Below, piece by piece: positions 1 through 7,267 of a stretch of DNA of 32,744 nt (position 1 is its first letter; the number at the start of each line of letters is the position of its first letter). The translations under genes and the position numbers were made by a program. The stretch comes from an uncultured Christensenellaceae bacterium (GTDB lineage Bacteria > Bacillota > Clostridia > Christensenellales > CALWSW01), in assembly GCA_944384305.1 (NCBI GenBank), contig CALWSW010000007.1, forward strand, positions 1-32,744, given 5' to 3'. Below the pieces are notes generated by a model. The model was given only the letters and a program-made list of their open reading frames with translations. It ran no database searches and had not been told where the DNA came from.

Positions 1-1
1 A

Positions 2-403
2 GAACGGCAGAGCGCCGCACAAAGCGCCGCGTCCTGCGCGCGGCAGGCTGCGGCGCTGCGGGCCAAAAAGGTAGCGCTTTTGGACGCCTACCTAGAAGGC
101 GCGGTGGCAGAGGACGACCTGCGCCTCATGAACGCCGCGTACAACGAAAAGCTCCGCCGCCTCGCCGCGCGCCCCAAGCCCCCCGCCCCGCCCGGCGGGC
201 CGGAGCCCCAGGCAGAGGCGCTGTGCAGGGCGGCGCAGGCGCTCTGGCAGCAGCCGGAGTTCTGCGCCGCCTTGCTCCAAAGCCTTACGCTGCACCCCGG
301 CGGGCTGCTCGAAGCGCGCTACACCGGCCTTCAGGGCGCGGCGTGGTTCACGCTTCTGCCGCCCCCCGCCCCGCGCAAAAAAACAGCCCCCCGCAAAGAA
401 TGA
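2..403 (+). CDS. C-terminal fragment of a probable large serine recombinase (5' end outside window)
   Basis: The frame is open from the first bases of the window, so the gene begins upstream; the TTG at 80 is internal. The visible 133 residues form a charged helix (KKVALLDAYLEG, then EDDLRLMNAAYNEKLRRL), a Pro-rich linker, and a short helix-strand end (PEFCAALLQSLTLHPGG). Large serine recombinases of Firmicutes end this way: a coiled coil after the zinc ribbon, with a G-x-(I/V)-(S/A)-E-(E/D)-(E/D)-like turn, then a short beta-strand tail. Such proteins integrate or excise phages, ICEs or the sporulation skin element. The catalytic serine domain is not in view, so function is inferred from the tail only. 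It ends at a strong terminator. A generic coiled-coil protein remains possible. Confidence 0.5.
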   Translation, partial: ERQSAAQSAASCARQAAALRAKKVALLDAYLEGAVAEDDLRLMNAAYNEKLRRLAARPKPPAPPGGPEPQAEALCRAAQALWQQPEFCAALLQSLTLHPGGLLEARYTGLQGAAWFTLLPPPAPRKKTAPRKE

Positions 404-435
404 CCCCCGGCCGGTTGCGCCCCGCCGGGGGTTTT
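404..435 (+). terminator. Intrinsic terminator of the recombinase-like gene
   Basis: Eight-base-pair stem CCCCCGGC (404-411) with GCCGGGGG (424-431), 12-base loop, then TTTT. It starts directly at the stop codon. Confidence 0.8.
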
Positions 436-445
436 GTGCTACAAT
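415..445 (+). promoter_or_regulatory. Probable promoter of the mutT-yjbR pair, overlapping the preceding terminator
   Basis: Extended -10 TGC-TACAAT (437-445) lies 58 bases before the mutT start. The best -35 is TTGCGC (415-420) with a long 19-base spacer, and it falls inside the terminator loop. The extended -10 is the stronger part of the call. Confidence 0.45.
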
Positions 446-502
446 GGTAAAAACAAAACCGCCGGTTTTGCTGCCGGCGGCGCAAAACAAGGAGGAAGAG
501 CC

Positions 503-922
503 ATGAAAGGGCAGCAAGCGGTCACCCAGGTGGTGGCGGCGCTCATTTGGGAAAACGGGCGGTTTTTGGCCTGCCAGCGCCCGGCGCACAAGGCGCGGGG
601 CCTGCTGTGGGAGTTTGTGGGCGGCAAGGTCGAACCGGGGGAAAGCAAAGAGCAGGCCCTGGTGCGGGAATGCCGGGAAGAACTGGGCGTCACCGTGGCG
701 GTGGGGCCGGTGTTTTTGGAGCTGACCCACGCCTACCCCGACCTCACCGTGCACCTCACGCTCTTTCACGCCCGCATTGTGGAAGGCCGGCCGCAAAAGC
801 TCGAGCACAACGACCTCCGGTTTTTGACCCCCGAGGAGAGCGCAAATTACGCCTTCTGCCCGGCAGACAGCGCCATTTTGCAGGCGCTGCGCGAAGGCTC
901 CGGCCGGGAGGCCTGGGCATGA
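503..922 (+). CDS. mutT: MutT-type Nudix hydrolase (8-oxo-dGTP diphosphatase family)
   Basis: The 139-residue product carries a complete Nudix box at residues 41-63 (G41, E47, R55-E56, E59-E60, G62), the site that binds Mg and hydrolyses nucleoside diphosphate-X compounds. The N-terminal VVAALIWENGRFLACQRP strand and the GLLWEFVGGKVEPGE context match MutT proteins that destroy 8-oxo-dGTP, so nucleotide-pool sanitation is likely; exact substrate cannot be read. The ATG at 503 is chosen because GGAGGAAGAG (491-500) sits just before it; an in-frame ATG at 434 lies inside the promoter. The stop overlaps the start of yjbR (ATGA), so the two are translationally coupled. Confidence 0.85.
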   Translation: MKGQQAVTQVVAALIWENGRFLACQRPAHKARGLLWEFVGGKVEPGESKEQALVRECREELGVTVAVGPVFLELTHAYPDLTVHLTLFHARIVEGRPQKLEHNDLRFLTPEESANYAFCPADSAILQALREGSGREAWA

Positions 923-1305
923 CCACGCGCGAAGAGGCGGTGGCGCTCTGCCTGCAGTTCCCCGGCGCGGTGGAAGACGCCCCCTTCCACGACCCCAACT
1001 GGACGGTGCTGCGCCACGGCCCGGGCGGCAAAATGTTCGCTGCGGTGTTCGAGCGCCAGGGGCGCATCTGGCTCAACCTCAAGGCCGAGCCCCTGCAGGC
1101 GGAGTTTTTGTGCCGGGCGTTTGCGGCCATCGTGCCGGCCTACCACATGAACAAGCGCCACTGGGTCAGCGTCATTTTAGACGGCTCCCTCGCCAAAGAA
1201 CTCATCGCCGGGTTGGCGCAGGAAAGCTTTTTGCTCACCGCCTGCCGCCCGGCAAAACAAAGGGCCCAGAACGCCCCCGAAAATTGGGCGGAGCGCACAG
1301 AGTAA
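919..1305 (+). CDS. yjbR: MmcQ/YjbR family protein
   Basis: The 128-residue product matches the small single-domain MmcQ/YjbR (DUF419) family: an early FPG-x-x-ED motif, LRHGPGGKMFAAV, WLNLKAEP, and the family's strongest motif PAYHMNKRHWVSV near residues 73-85, followed by a Lys/Leu-rich C-terminal helix pair. The fold is a CyaY-like DNA-binding fold; cellular function is not established, so none is assigned. The ATG overlaps the mutT stop codon (ATGA), so the pair is cotranscribed and probably coupled in translation. The Ala/Gln-rich tail after residue 112 is not conserved in the family as I know it. Confidence 0.85.
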   Translation: MTTREEAVALCLQFPGAVEDAPFHDPNWTVLRHGPGGKMFAAVFERQGRIWLNLKAEPLQAEFLCRAFAAIVPAYHMNKRHWVSVILDGSLAKELIAGLAQESFLLTACRPAKQRAQNAPENWAERTE

Positions 1306-1398
1306 AAGGGCGCTCTGCCAAAGGAAGGCACAAAACCGCAAGTTTTGGGAACGGCAAAAGCTTCAGGCTCTGTGCGGCCGGTTTCTGCCGGACGAAAT

Positions 1399-1421
1399 TG
1401 CCGCCTGTTTCGCGGCGGCTC
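1399..1421. repeat. Dispersed short hairpin motif, copy 1
   Basis: GCCGCC (1400-1405) pairs with GGCGGC (1414-1419) around TGTTTCGC. The motif GCCTRTTTCGC plus a GC-rich GCTC end recurs at 21361 and 26473 and, in looser form, at 15863. It occupies the 131-base gap between yjbR and yaaA, just before the yaaA ribosome binding site. No good T-run follows, so termination is not certain. Confidence 0.5.
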
Positions 1422-1436
1422 TAAAAAGGAGAAGCG

Positions 1437-2204
1437 TTGAAGATCATTCTTTCCCCCGCAAAAAAGATGCACCAAAAGGCAGACGACTTGGAAGTGGCCG
1501 CCCTGCCGCGCTTTTTGCCCGAGGCCGAACAGCTGCTTGGCGCGCTGCGCCAGCTCAGCTACGCCCAGATCAAGGCCCTGTGGCGGTGCAGCGACGCCAT
1601 CGCCCGGCAAAACGCCGAACGCCTGGCGCACATGGACCTGCGGCGCGGCGTCACCCCGGCCCTTTTTTCTTACGACGGCATCCAGTACCGGCACATGGCG
1701 CCCAGCGTGTTCACCGGCCCGCAGTTTGGGTACGCGCAGGCGCAGGTGCGCATCCTTTCGGGGTTTTATGGGCTGCTGCGCCCCTTCGATGGCGTAACCC
1801 CCTACCGGCTGGAAATGCAAGCTAAGCTCGCGGTGGGCAAAAGCAGGAACCTTTACGCCTTCTGGGGCGGCAAGCTCGCCCAGGCCCTGTGCGAAGAGGA
1901 GGGCGAACGCCCCTGTATTTTGAACCTGGCCTCCAAAGAATACAGCAGCGCGGTAGAGGGCTTTTTGCCCCCGTCAGCGCGCTTCGTCACCTGCAAATTT
2001 TTGGAAGAAACCAACGGCAAAGCGGCCGAAAAGGGCACGCTCTGCAAAATGGCGCGGGGGGAAATGGCCCGCTTTTTCATCGTGCGGGGTGCGGAAACGC
2101 CCGAGGCCGCCAAGGAATTCACCGGCCTGGGCTTTCGGTTTTTGCCCGAACGCTCCAACAATACCACCTACGTGTTCTGGCGGCAGGGCAAAGGGCGGGC
2201 GTAA
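1437..2204 (+). CDS. yaaA: YaaA/DUF328 family peroxide-stress protein
   Basis: The 255-residue product begins MKIILSPAKKM and has the full family pattern: SYDGIQYRHM near residue 78, ILSGFYGLLRPFDGVTPYRLEM, LNLASKEYSSAV near 163, CKFLEETNGK and KMARGEMARFFI. YaaA proteins limit free iron and oxidative DNA damage under peroxide stress in E. coli; the biochemical activity is still poorly defined. Length equals the usual family size. Translation starts at a TTG, chosen because AAAAGGAGAAG precedes it and the conserved N-terminus begins there. The stop lies only three bases from the convergent stop of the HIRAN gene, and no terminator is seen between them. Confidence 0.9.
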   Translation: MKIILSPAKKMHQKADDLEVAALPRFLPEAEQLLGALRQLSYAQIKALWRCSDAIARQNAERLAHMDLRRGVTPALFSYDGIQYRHMAPSVFTGPQFGYAQAQVRILSGFYGLLRPFDGVTPYRLEMQAKLAVGKSRNLYAFWGGKLAQALCEEEGERPCILNLASKEYSSAVEGFLPPSARFVTCKFLEETNGKAAEKGTLCKMARGEMARFFIVRGAETPEAAKEFTGLGFRFLPERSNNTTYVFWRQGKGRA

Positions 2205-2207
2205 CGC

Positions 2208-2597
2208 TCAGTCGCGCAGGTAAACGCGGATGTCGATCTTGATCCACCCGTCGATGGTCCGCTGGTGGTCCATCTCGGCGTAAAGCTGTTTGCCGGCGTC
2301 CATCAGCCGGGCGAATATGGCGTTTTGCTTTTGGGGGAGGTATCCTAATTTCTGGCCCTTTTGGTTTTTGACGAGCACGGCCAAAGCGTCGTAGGGGTTT
2401 TCGGGCTCGCGGAAAAGATCCAGCCGCTCGCCGGGCTGCAGCGCTTCCGCCAGCTTTTTGATGTTCTTTACGTGCGAAGTACCGGCAATGTGGGTCTGTA
2501 ATAAAAAGATCTCCCGCCCAAAGGGCAGGGGCAGTTCGCCGTTCTGGCGCTGCAGCAGGCCGGCCACCCCGCCTTTTCGCAAAATGAGCTTTCCCAT
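2208..2597 (-). CDS. HIRAN-domain protein
   Basis: The 129-residue product is essentially one HIRAN domain: a conserved HIAGTSHVKN strand near residues 36-45, ERLDLFREPENPYDALAVLV (residues 57-76) and KLGYLPQKQNAIFARLMDAG. HIRAN domains occur alone in bacteria and fused to helicases such as HLTF, where they bind DNA 3' ends; the stand-alone bacterial proteins have no firm function. The ATG at 2597 follows the ribosome binding site TAGGGGG at a normal distance. It is convergent with yaaA, with stops three bases apart, and transcribed in the same direction as the J-domain gene's downstream region. DNA-end recognition is possible but inferred only. Confidence 0.8.
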   Translation of the reverse strand: MGKLILRKGGVAGLLQRQNGELPLPFGREIFLLQTHIAGTSHVKNIKKLAEALQPGERLDLFREPENPYDALAVLVKNQKGQKLGYLPQKQNAIFARLMDAGKQLYAEMDHQRTIDGWIKIDIRVYLRD

Positions 2598-2763
2598 TCT
2601 GTACCCCCTATGTCAAGGGCTCGCAACGATGTTCTATGGGGGCCCGGGCCGTGAAAACCGTGTAGCCCTTTGTCTACTAAAGGTACCCCCAAACAAAAGA
2701 ACAGGATCGTGGTTTTTGCCCCGCGCGCAACGCTGCCGCGGTTTTTTTGCGCCCTTTGCCGCG
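2598..2763. other. Intergenic gap with no assigned gene
   Basis: This gap lies between the J-domain gene and the HIRAN gene, both on the minus strand. It holds the HIRAN ribosome binding site (CCCCCTA on the plus strand) and GC-rich short inverted repeats around 2638-2650. The minus-strand hairpin just past the J-domain stop is weak and not called as a terminator. Confidence 0.4.
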
Positions 2764-3630
2764 CTAGGGCCGCCCCGTTCCGGTGAGTTTTTCGATCTCG
2801 GAAAGGTAATAGTCCCGTTCGGCGCGGTACTGCTTCAAAAGCTGCTTGTATTTTTTCTGCTCGGTTTTTACCCACAGGGGGTCCTCCAAGAAGTGCTTGA
2901 GCGTGTAGGGCGGCGTGGCGCGGATCCGCGCGATCTCTGCTTTGATGTGCTCAATGAGGCCGCGCAAACGCTCGCGCTCGGCAAGGAGCTGTTCGCGCTC
3001 GTTCTCTCTTTTCCTGGCGGCAAAGCCGGCGGCAAGGCCGGGGCTGTCGAGCAGCTCGGCAATGGCGCGCAGCGCCTGCAGGTCGCCCGCTTGGTAAGCG
3101 TCCGAAGCGGCGTAAAACAAATTCAGCTGGTCCTGCGTCACGTCGGGGTTCAAATCGGGGTGCAGCGCCTTTACAATGCGGCGGTACAGGGCCTTCAGCT
3201 CCTCTCGTTCCCGCTCGGCTTCCGGGCTTTTCAAGGCTTCCTCGCCTTCGGCGGGGCCGCTGCTGAGCGCCTCCTCCACCCGCTCGTTCTGCTCCTCTAC
3301 TTCGCTCCAGTACGCTTCAAACTCTTCGTCCAGCGCGGCGGCGGCTCTGGCGGCGTCGCGCGCGGTGGGCTGCCGCTGCTGGTTTTTAAGGGCGCGCAGC
3401 TCCTCCATCAAGCGCTTGTAATACAGCGCGTCGTACTGCGCTTCCAAGGCGGCGTTCACCAAACCGCCAATGAGGCGCAAATAGGTGTTTTCCAGCTCCC
3501 GGCAGTACAGGAGCAGCTCGTCGCGCGCAAAGATCAGCGAAGAGAGCTCGGCCCGCAATCTGGCGTTCTCCTGCCTCAAAGCTTCCAGCCCGTCCATGGG
3601 GGGAAGCGCCCGCTTCTTGTTTTGTTCCAT
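2764..3630 (-). CDS. Coiled-coil protein with a J-domain-like HPD helix pair
   Basis: The 288-residue product has three parts: a Glu/Leu/Arg-rich coiled coil (residues about 14-85), an acidic linker, and KALYRRIVKALHPDLNPD, whose HPD tripeptide (157-159) is the hallmark by which J-domains stimulate Hsp70 ATPase. The helix after it (DQLNLFYAASDAYQAGD) resembles J-domain helix III. A second coiled coil fills residues 205-285. It may be a DnaK co-chaperone or scaffold; the client is unknown. No DnaJ zinc finger or C-terminal domain is present, so it is not DnaJ. The ATG at 3630 is the first in frame after the promoter at 3677-3706, with GGAAAGGAG upstream. Confidence 0.7.
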   Translation of the reverse strand: MEQNKKRALPPMDGLEALRQENARLRAELSSLIFARDELLLYCRELENTYLRLIGGLVNAALEAQYDALYYKRLMEELRALKNQQRQPTARDAARAAAALDEEFEAYWSEVEEQNERVEEALSSGPAEGEEALKSPEAEREREELKALYRRIVKALHPDLNPDVTQDQLNLFYAASDAYQAGDLQALRAIAELLDSPGLAAGFAARKRENEREQLLAERERLRGLIEHIKAEIARIRATPPYTLKHFLEDPLWVKTEQKKYKQLLKQYRAERDYYLSEIEKLTGTGRP

Positions 3631-3674
3631 GGCGGCGGTCTCGCGCTCCTTTCCCCCGCGCCGGGTCGTTTTTT

Positions 3675-3923
3675 TTATGATACAATACTTTTTACGCCGC
3701 TGTCAAAAAACAAAAACGGCTTTTGTGCCGCCAAGGTACCAATATCGGTAAGGGTGGCTTTGATGCGGTCGTCCGGCATGTGGTAGCGCTGGGTCAAATA
3801 GGTCATGCCGGCGGTCAGTTCCGAAGCCGGGCCGCCGTACTGCGCCATGAGGATGCGCGCCACGTTCAGGTCGGGCTTTTTGATGTTTACGGGGAATTCC
3901 AGTTTCTTTTCATAGATCCACAT
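3675..3923 (-). pseudogene. cotJC: Truncated cotJC (manganese-catalase-like spore coat protein)
   Basis: Residues 1-63 (from MWIYEKKLEFPVNIKKP to TLTDIGT) match the start of CotJC, a spore-coat-associated protein of the manganese catalase family of about 190 residues. Homologues continue TDIGTEEL into the helices carrying the remaining di-manganese ligands. Here the match stops at TDIGT and 19 unrelated residues run to a stop, so about 125 residues including most metal ligands are gone; only the Glu at 35 remains. The tail overlaps the -35/-10 of the J-domain gene, pointing to a deletion that fused cotJC to that promoter region. A good AGGAGG site precedes the ATG, so a short peptide may still be made. 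Confidence 0.75.
3677..3706 (-). promoter_or_regulatory. Sigma-A-type promoter of the J-domain gene
   Basis: On the minus strand TTGACA (3701-3706), an 18-base spacer and TATCAT (3677-3682), 47 bases before the start of the J-domain gene. The whole site lies within the 3' end of the truncated cotJC frame. Confidence 0.7.
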
Positions 3924-3941
3924 CGCTCTTTCCTCCTAAGG

Positions 3942-4196
3942 TCACTTGCATTCCCAGGGCCAGGGGGTGGCGCTTACCCAATTTTCGCCGGTGCTGGGCG
4001 AGTAGCCGAAGTTGTGAAGCGGCGAGACCTCGCGCTCATAGCGCGCCTTCAGCTCGCGCAGGCGCTGGGACTGCGCGGCAAAGGCGGCCTGCGCGCCCGC
4101 GTCGTCGGGGTGGGTGTCGAGAAACAGGTTGAGCTCCACGCAGGCAAACTCAGCCTCCATCAGGGCGGTCAACAGTTCGTTCTGGTTGGCGTTCAT
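3942..4196 (-). CDS. cotJB: Spore coat protein CotJB
   Basis: The 84-residue product has the CotJB pattern: MEAEFACVELNLFLDTHPDD near the start, a Lys/Arg/Glu helix, and the C-terminal FGYSPSTGENWVSATPWPWE, whose W-x-x-x-PWPWE ending is highly characteristic. CotJB is made in the mother cell during sporulation and incorporated in the spore coat with CotJA and CotJC; its biochemical role is not known. The ATG at 4196 follows AAGGAGGCGCAGC. The frame is open further upstream, but that part overlaps cotJA and is Arg/Pro noise. The order cotJA-cotJB-cotJC, with 11- and 18-base gaps, is that of the Bacillus/Clostridia operon. Confidence 0.9.
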   Translation of the reverse strand: MNANQNELLTALMEAEFACVELNLFLDTHPDDAGAQAAFAAQSQRLRELKARYEREVSPLHNFGYSPSTGENWVSATPWPWECK

Positions 4197-4207
4197 GCTG
4201 CGCCTCC

Positions 4208-4414
4208 TTATTGATAGGGCCGGTAAAGGCAGGGGAAGAGCGTGCCTTTGGGGAGCGCTTCTTTGGGCGGGTAGGTCTCGCCGAATTTCTGGTACGGCAC
4301 GTAGGCCGTGGCCAGGGGCACGCGCGGCCGCCCGGCAGAAGCGCTTGGGGCGGGCGCGCGCGCGGCGCGGGCGGAAGCGGCCGGCAGGCGGCCGCCGTAG
4401 TTCACGGGACTCAT
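4208..4414 (-). CDS. cotJA: Spore coat-associated protein CotJA
   Basis: The 68-residue product has a variable Ala/Pro/Arg-rich N-terminus and the conserved CotJA end: LATAYVPYQKFGETYPP, then ALPKGTLFPCLYRPY. In B. subtilis CotJA is a coat component of the cotJ operon under mother-cell sigma-E control. A strong AAGGAGGTAACCCC precedes the ATG. It is the first gene of the operon and indicates an endospore former. No convincing sigma-E or sigma-K promoter could be found by eye in the 450-base region upstream, so the regulation is inferred from the family only. Confidence 0.85.
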   Translation of the reverse strand: MSPVNYGGRLPAASARAARAPAPSASAGRPRVPLATAYVPYQKFGETYPPKEALPKGTLFPCLYRPYQ

Positions 4415-4721
4415 TGGGGTTACCTCCTTGGGTTTTGCGGCGGAGACCGCCGGCTTTCAGCGCGCCGGGCAAGCCTTGCCGCCGCAGGGACCGCCGCTTT
4501 CAAAAGGCAGGCGGCGGCCCTTGCGTTCAGTTCAGGGCCCAAACATTTCCGGCAGGGGAAACTGAAAGGCAGGCTTTTTTGGCGTCTGAGCAGCCTGCCG
4601 GCTGTTTCAACAGGCTGCTTCTTTAACATATGCAAAAGGGTGTGTGTAGGGTACCAGCGCTGCCGCGCGGCAAAACACCCCACGCGCTTGGCTTTGCGGC
4701 AAAATAAACAAAAAACCCCGC
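4415..4721. other. Divergent intergenic region between cotJA and the GntR gene
   Basis: No gene is seen. A 9-base-pair perfect inverted repeat, AGCAGCCTG (4589-4597) and CAGGCTGCT (4611-4619), with a 13-base loop, lies in the middle. It could be a hairpin or a regulator site. Base composition becomes AT-rich toward the GntR promoter. Confidence 0.5.
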
Positions 4722-4750
4722 TTTGCATCAAAAAAAGAATATGTTACAAT
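4722..4750 (+). promoter_or_regulatory. Promoter of the GntR-family regulator
   Basis: TTTGCA (4722-4727), 17-base spacer, TACAAT (4745-4750), preceded by TG at 4742-4743 (extended -10). The leader to the start codon is about 110 bases. Confidence 0.65.
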
Positions 4751-4865
4751 CAAAACAGAATAATGGGAATAAAGCGACATTTCCGGGTACAGAAACACAC
4801 AATTCAGCACAACGAGCGGCCGGCACAGCTCTGCCGGCGGCCATGTCTTTGGGGAGTGAAGGGCA

Positions 4866-5615
4866 TTGACAGAAAATAAATTGCTTCGGCAGGGGAGCCA
4901 TACGCTTTTGTCGGCGCAGCTTTGCCAGCTGCTCAAAGACAAGATCGTTTCCCGCGAGTGGAAGGTGCACGACCGCATCCCGTCAGAGGTGCAGCTGGCG
5001 GCGCTTTACGGCGTCAGCCGCAGCACGGTGCGCGCCGCCGTGGGCGCCTTGGTAGAAGAGGGGCTGTTGGAGCGCCGGCAGGGGGTGGGCACCTTTGTGG
5101 CCCCGCCAAACACCGGCATGAGCTTTCCCGGCGCGGTCATCGGGGTGCGCAACAAGCTCGATACCCAGGTGCCCACGCCGGTCTCCCGCATCGTCAAAAC
5201 CGGCACCGTGCCGGCCACTCCTTTGGTGGCCGACATGCTGCGCCTCGAAGCCGGCCGCCCGGTGTTCGAGATCATCCGCGCGCGCTACAAGCTCATTGCC
5301 GGCAGCACCCCCATCGAGATCCAGTACAGCTATTTAAGGCCCGAGATCGGCAAAAAGGTGGATTGCGACCTGTTGATCATCGACATGGCCCGCCTTACGC
5401 TGCAATTGCAGGAGCGCTGCGGCCTGCGCCCCGCGCGGGTCAAGGAATGGATCGAAGCCTCCACCGCCACCCCCTTTGAAGTGAAGGAAATGAAGGTCAG
5501 CCCCGGCACGCCGGTGCTGCTGTACGACGAGCTCTCCTTCACGAAGGACGACAGGCCCTATTTGTTCACCCGCTTTACCATTCTGGGCAGCATGATGCGG
5601 CTGAGCTTTGGATGA
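4866..5615 (+). CDS. GntR-family transcriptional regulator with UTRA domain
   Basis: The 249-residue product has an N-terminal GntR winged helix-turn-helix (residues about 12-78; IPSEVQLAALYGVSRSTVRAA... then EEGLLERRQGVGTFV) and a C-terminal UTRA ligand-binding domain (about 100-245; RPVFEIIRARYKL, PIEIQYSYLRPEI, PVLLYDELSFT, YLFTRFTI). HutC-subfamily regulators of this build respond to small metabolites, often sugar phosphates or amino-acid derivatives. The start is the TTG at 4866, with GGGGAGTGAAGGG upstream. It is divergent from cotJA and followed by its own terminator, so its target is not evident; the sugar genes at 7.7-11.8 kb are one candidate. Confidence 0.88.
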   Translation: MTENKLLRQGSHTLLSAQLCQLLKDKIVSREWKVHDRIPSEVQLAALYGVSRSTVRAAVGALVEEGLLERRQGVGTFVAPPNTGMSFPGAVIGVRNKLDTQVPTPVSRIVKTGTVPATPLVADMLRLEAGRPVFEIIRARYKLIAGSTPIEIQYSYLRPEIGKKVDCDLLIIDMARLTLQLQERCGLRPARVKEWIEASTATPFEVKEMKVSPGTPVLLYDELSFTKDDRPYLFTRFTILGSMMRLSFG

Positions 5616-5616
5616 G

Positions 5617-5648
5617 GAAAGCCGGGACGGCTCCCGCCGCTTTCTTTG
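5617..5648 (+). terminator. Terminator after the GntR gene
   Basis: GAAAGC and CGGGA (from 5617) pair with TCCCG and GCTTTC (to 5644) around CGGC, followed by TTTGTGATTTT. A second hairpin, AAACCGG (5670-5676) with CCGGTTT (5689-5695) and more T, follows. Confidence 0.65.
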
Positions 5649-5757
5649 TGATTTTCCAGCAGCAAGGGGAAACCGGACGCAACCGCGGCCGGTTTTTGCT
5701 TACTATTAAAGATAGATGGCCATCGTGACAAGCAGCCGGCGCAAAGGAGGGAAGCAG

Positions 5758-6315
5758 ATGAACGACAGCGAGATTGTGGAAGGCCTGTTTGCCAGGGAGG
5801 AAGCCGCCCTGGAAGCGCTGCGCGCGCGGTACGGAGGGCGCTGCATGGCGCTCGCGGGGCGCGTGCTCGCAGACGGCAGGGACGCCGAGGAGTGCGTGAG
5901 CGACGCCATGCTTGCCGTGTGGCAAAACGTGCCGCCCGACCGGCCGCGCAGCCTGGGGGCGTACGTGGGGAAGATCACCCGCAACCTGGCGTTTAACCGG
6001 CTGGATTACAACCGGGCAAAGAAGCGCGGCGCCGCCCTGTGCGCGCTGGTGGAGGAACTGGCAGAGTGTCTGCCCGACCGCGCGCCGGTCGAAGAACGCG
6101 TCGAGGCGAGGGAAACCCTGGAAATCATCGACCGCTTTTTGGAGCGCGAGGGAGAGGAAGCCCGAAAGGCCTTTCTGCTGCGCTACTGGCACTGCTTTTC
6201 TCTGCCGGAGGTTGCAAAGCGGCTGGGGCGCACGCAAAGCAGCACGAAGTCTCTGCTCTTTCGATTGCGCAGGCGCCTGAAAGCCGAATTGGAACGGGGG
6301 GAAAGAAGAATATGA
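5758..6315 (+). CDS. Sigma-70 family (ECF-like) RNA polymerase sigma factor
   Basis: The 185-residue product has the two-domain ECF layout. Region 2 spans residues 15-90 (LRARYGGRCMALAGRVLADGRDAEECVSD, then LGAYVGKITRNLAFNRLDYNRAKKR); the D-A-E-E-C/V-S-D and RNLAFNRL motifs contact core polymerase and the -10. Region 4 spans 118-178 with the helix-turn-helix SLPEVAKRLGRTQSSTKSLLFRLRRRLK. Length is typical. The start is the ATG at 5758, eight bases after a perfect AAAGGAGG; an upstream in-frame ATG at 5716 has no ribosome site. Its stop overlaps the start of the next gene (ATGA), the usual arrangement of sigma factor plus membrane partner. A GGAAAC motif near 5668-5673 might be an ECF -35, but it is in a terminator. 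Confidence 0.88.
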   Translation: MNDSEIVEGLFAREEAALEALRARYGGRCMALAGRVLADGRDAEECVSDAMLAVWQNVPPDRPRSLGAYVGKITRNLAFNRLDYNRAKKRGAALCALVEELAECLPDRAPVEERVEARETLEIIDRFLEREGEEARKAFLLRYWHCFSLPEVAKRLGRTQSSTKSLLFRLRRRLKAELERGERRI

Positions 6316-7172
6316 GTGAAAACAGGGAAAATAGAATGACACGGGATACAAAGAATGAGGAAAAACGACAGGCGGACGAACGGAAGGAAGACGCCCGCCA
6401 GGCGCGCGAACAGGCGGCGCTTGCCCTGCTGAAGGGAATTGGCGGGCTGGACGCACCCCTCGAAAGCGGGGAAGAAGCCGCCGTGCAGCCAAAGAGGAAA
6501 AGCCAGAAGGGCAGATGGCTTGTGGGTGCAACAGTTGTTGCGGCTGCAGCGGCCGTGCTGCTCTTTGCGAGGGGCGGGAGCGAACCGCAGTTTGAGCTTG
6601 CCCGCTCGACGGACGGCGTGCGGGCGGAGGCCGTTGAAACGCCGCTTGAAGGGACGGCATCGGCCGAAAGCATAGGGGTCTTCCTGACGGAAGAGGAAAT
6701 CTTTGCGCAGGAACTCGTGCCCTTTGCAGGAGAGGTCGTACGCGTCCAGAACCTGCGCCTGACGGTGGGGGGCAGCGTGATGTACCGCGCGGTGATCGAT
6801 GTGAAGGTGACCCAAAGCCTTTCCGGCGGGCCAGACGCTGGTGAAACGGTCAGCCTGCTGCTGCCCAACCCCCTGATGGAAGGCGTGTGGGTGGAAGACA
6901 GCGACGTGACCTCAGCCCTTGCGCCGGGAAGGCAGGCGGTCTTTCTGGCCACGCGGTACGGGGAAGAGTCGCGCTACGAGGCGGGCGGGGAATCGCTTTG
7001 CCTGATGGATCTGGCCCAGTTTGGGCTGATGGACGGCGTACGGTATACCTTCGCGGAGACCGCGGAGGGCCTGCGCTTTGCGCAGGAGGTGTACACGGGA
7101 CTCGACGCCGGAAGTACGATCGACGAAGCGTGGGCGTATGTTTGCGCCGGGCTGGAAGAAGCCCGGGGCTGA
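6312..7172 (+). CDS. Single-pass membrane protein coupled to the sigma factor (putative anti-sigma factor)
   Basis: The 286-residue product has a very polar Lys/Glu/Arg/Asp N-terminal cytoplasmic segment (residues 1-67), one transmembrane helix (about 69-86, WLVGATVVAAAAAVLLF) and an external domain of about 200 residues. The outer part has FLTEEEIFAQELVPFAGEVVRVQNLRL and repeated beta-strand-like segments; I do not recognise the domain. Position and topology suggest an anti-sigma factor that holds the adjacent sigma factor at the membrane and releases it on an outside signal. No zinc HxxxCxxC anti-sigma motif is present, so this rests on gene order. The ATG overlaps the sigma stop codon. Confidence 0.6.
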   Translation: MSENRENRMTRDTKNEEKRQADERKEDARQAREQAALALLKGIGGLDAPLESGEEAAVQPKRKSQKGRWLVGATVVAAAAAVLLFARGGSEPQFELARSTDGVRAEAVETPLEGTASAESIGVFLTEEEIFAQELVPFAGEVVRVQNLRLTVGGSVMYRAVIDVKVTQSLSGGPDAGETVSLLLPNPLMEGVWVEDSDVTSALAPGRQAVFLATRYGEESRYEAGGESLCLMDLAQFGLMDGVRYTFAETAEGLRFAQEVYTGLDAGSTIDEAWAYVCAGLEEARG

Positions 7173-7197
7173 ACACAGGAAAAACACGACGGAAAGG

Positions 7198-7226
7198 AAG
7201 GGCCGTTTTAGGGGACGGCCCTTTTT
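7198..7226 (+). terminator. Terminator of the sigma factor operon
   Basis: AAGGGCCGT (7198-7206) pairs with ACGGCCCTT (7215-7223) around an 8-base loop, followed by T-rich sequence. Confidence 0.85.
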
Positions 7227-7267
7227 GTGCAGCGGGAAAAGAAGGCGGTGCGCTGGGAAGATTTTCG

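Noticed and set aside
5660-5700. ECF autoregulatory promoter (GGAAAC) before the sigma factor
   Set aside because: The motif is part of a terminator hairpin and no CGTC-like -10 is found at the required distance.
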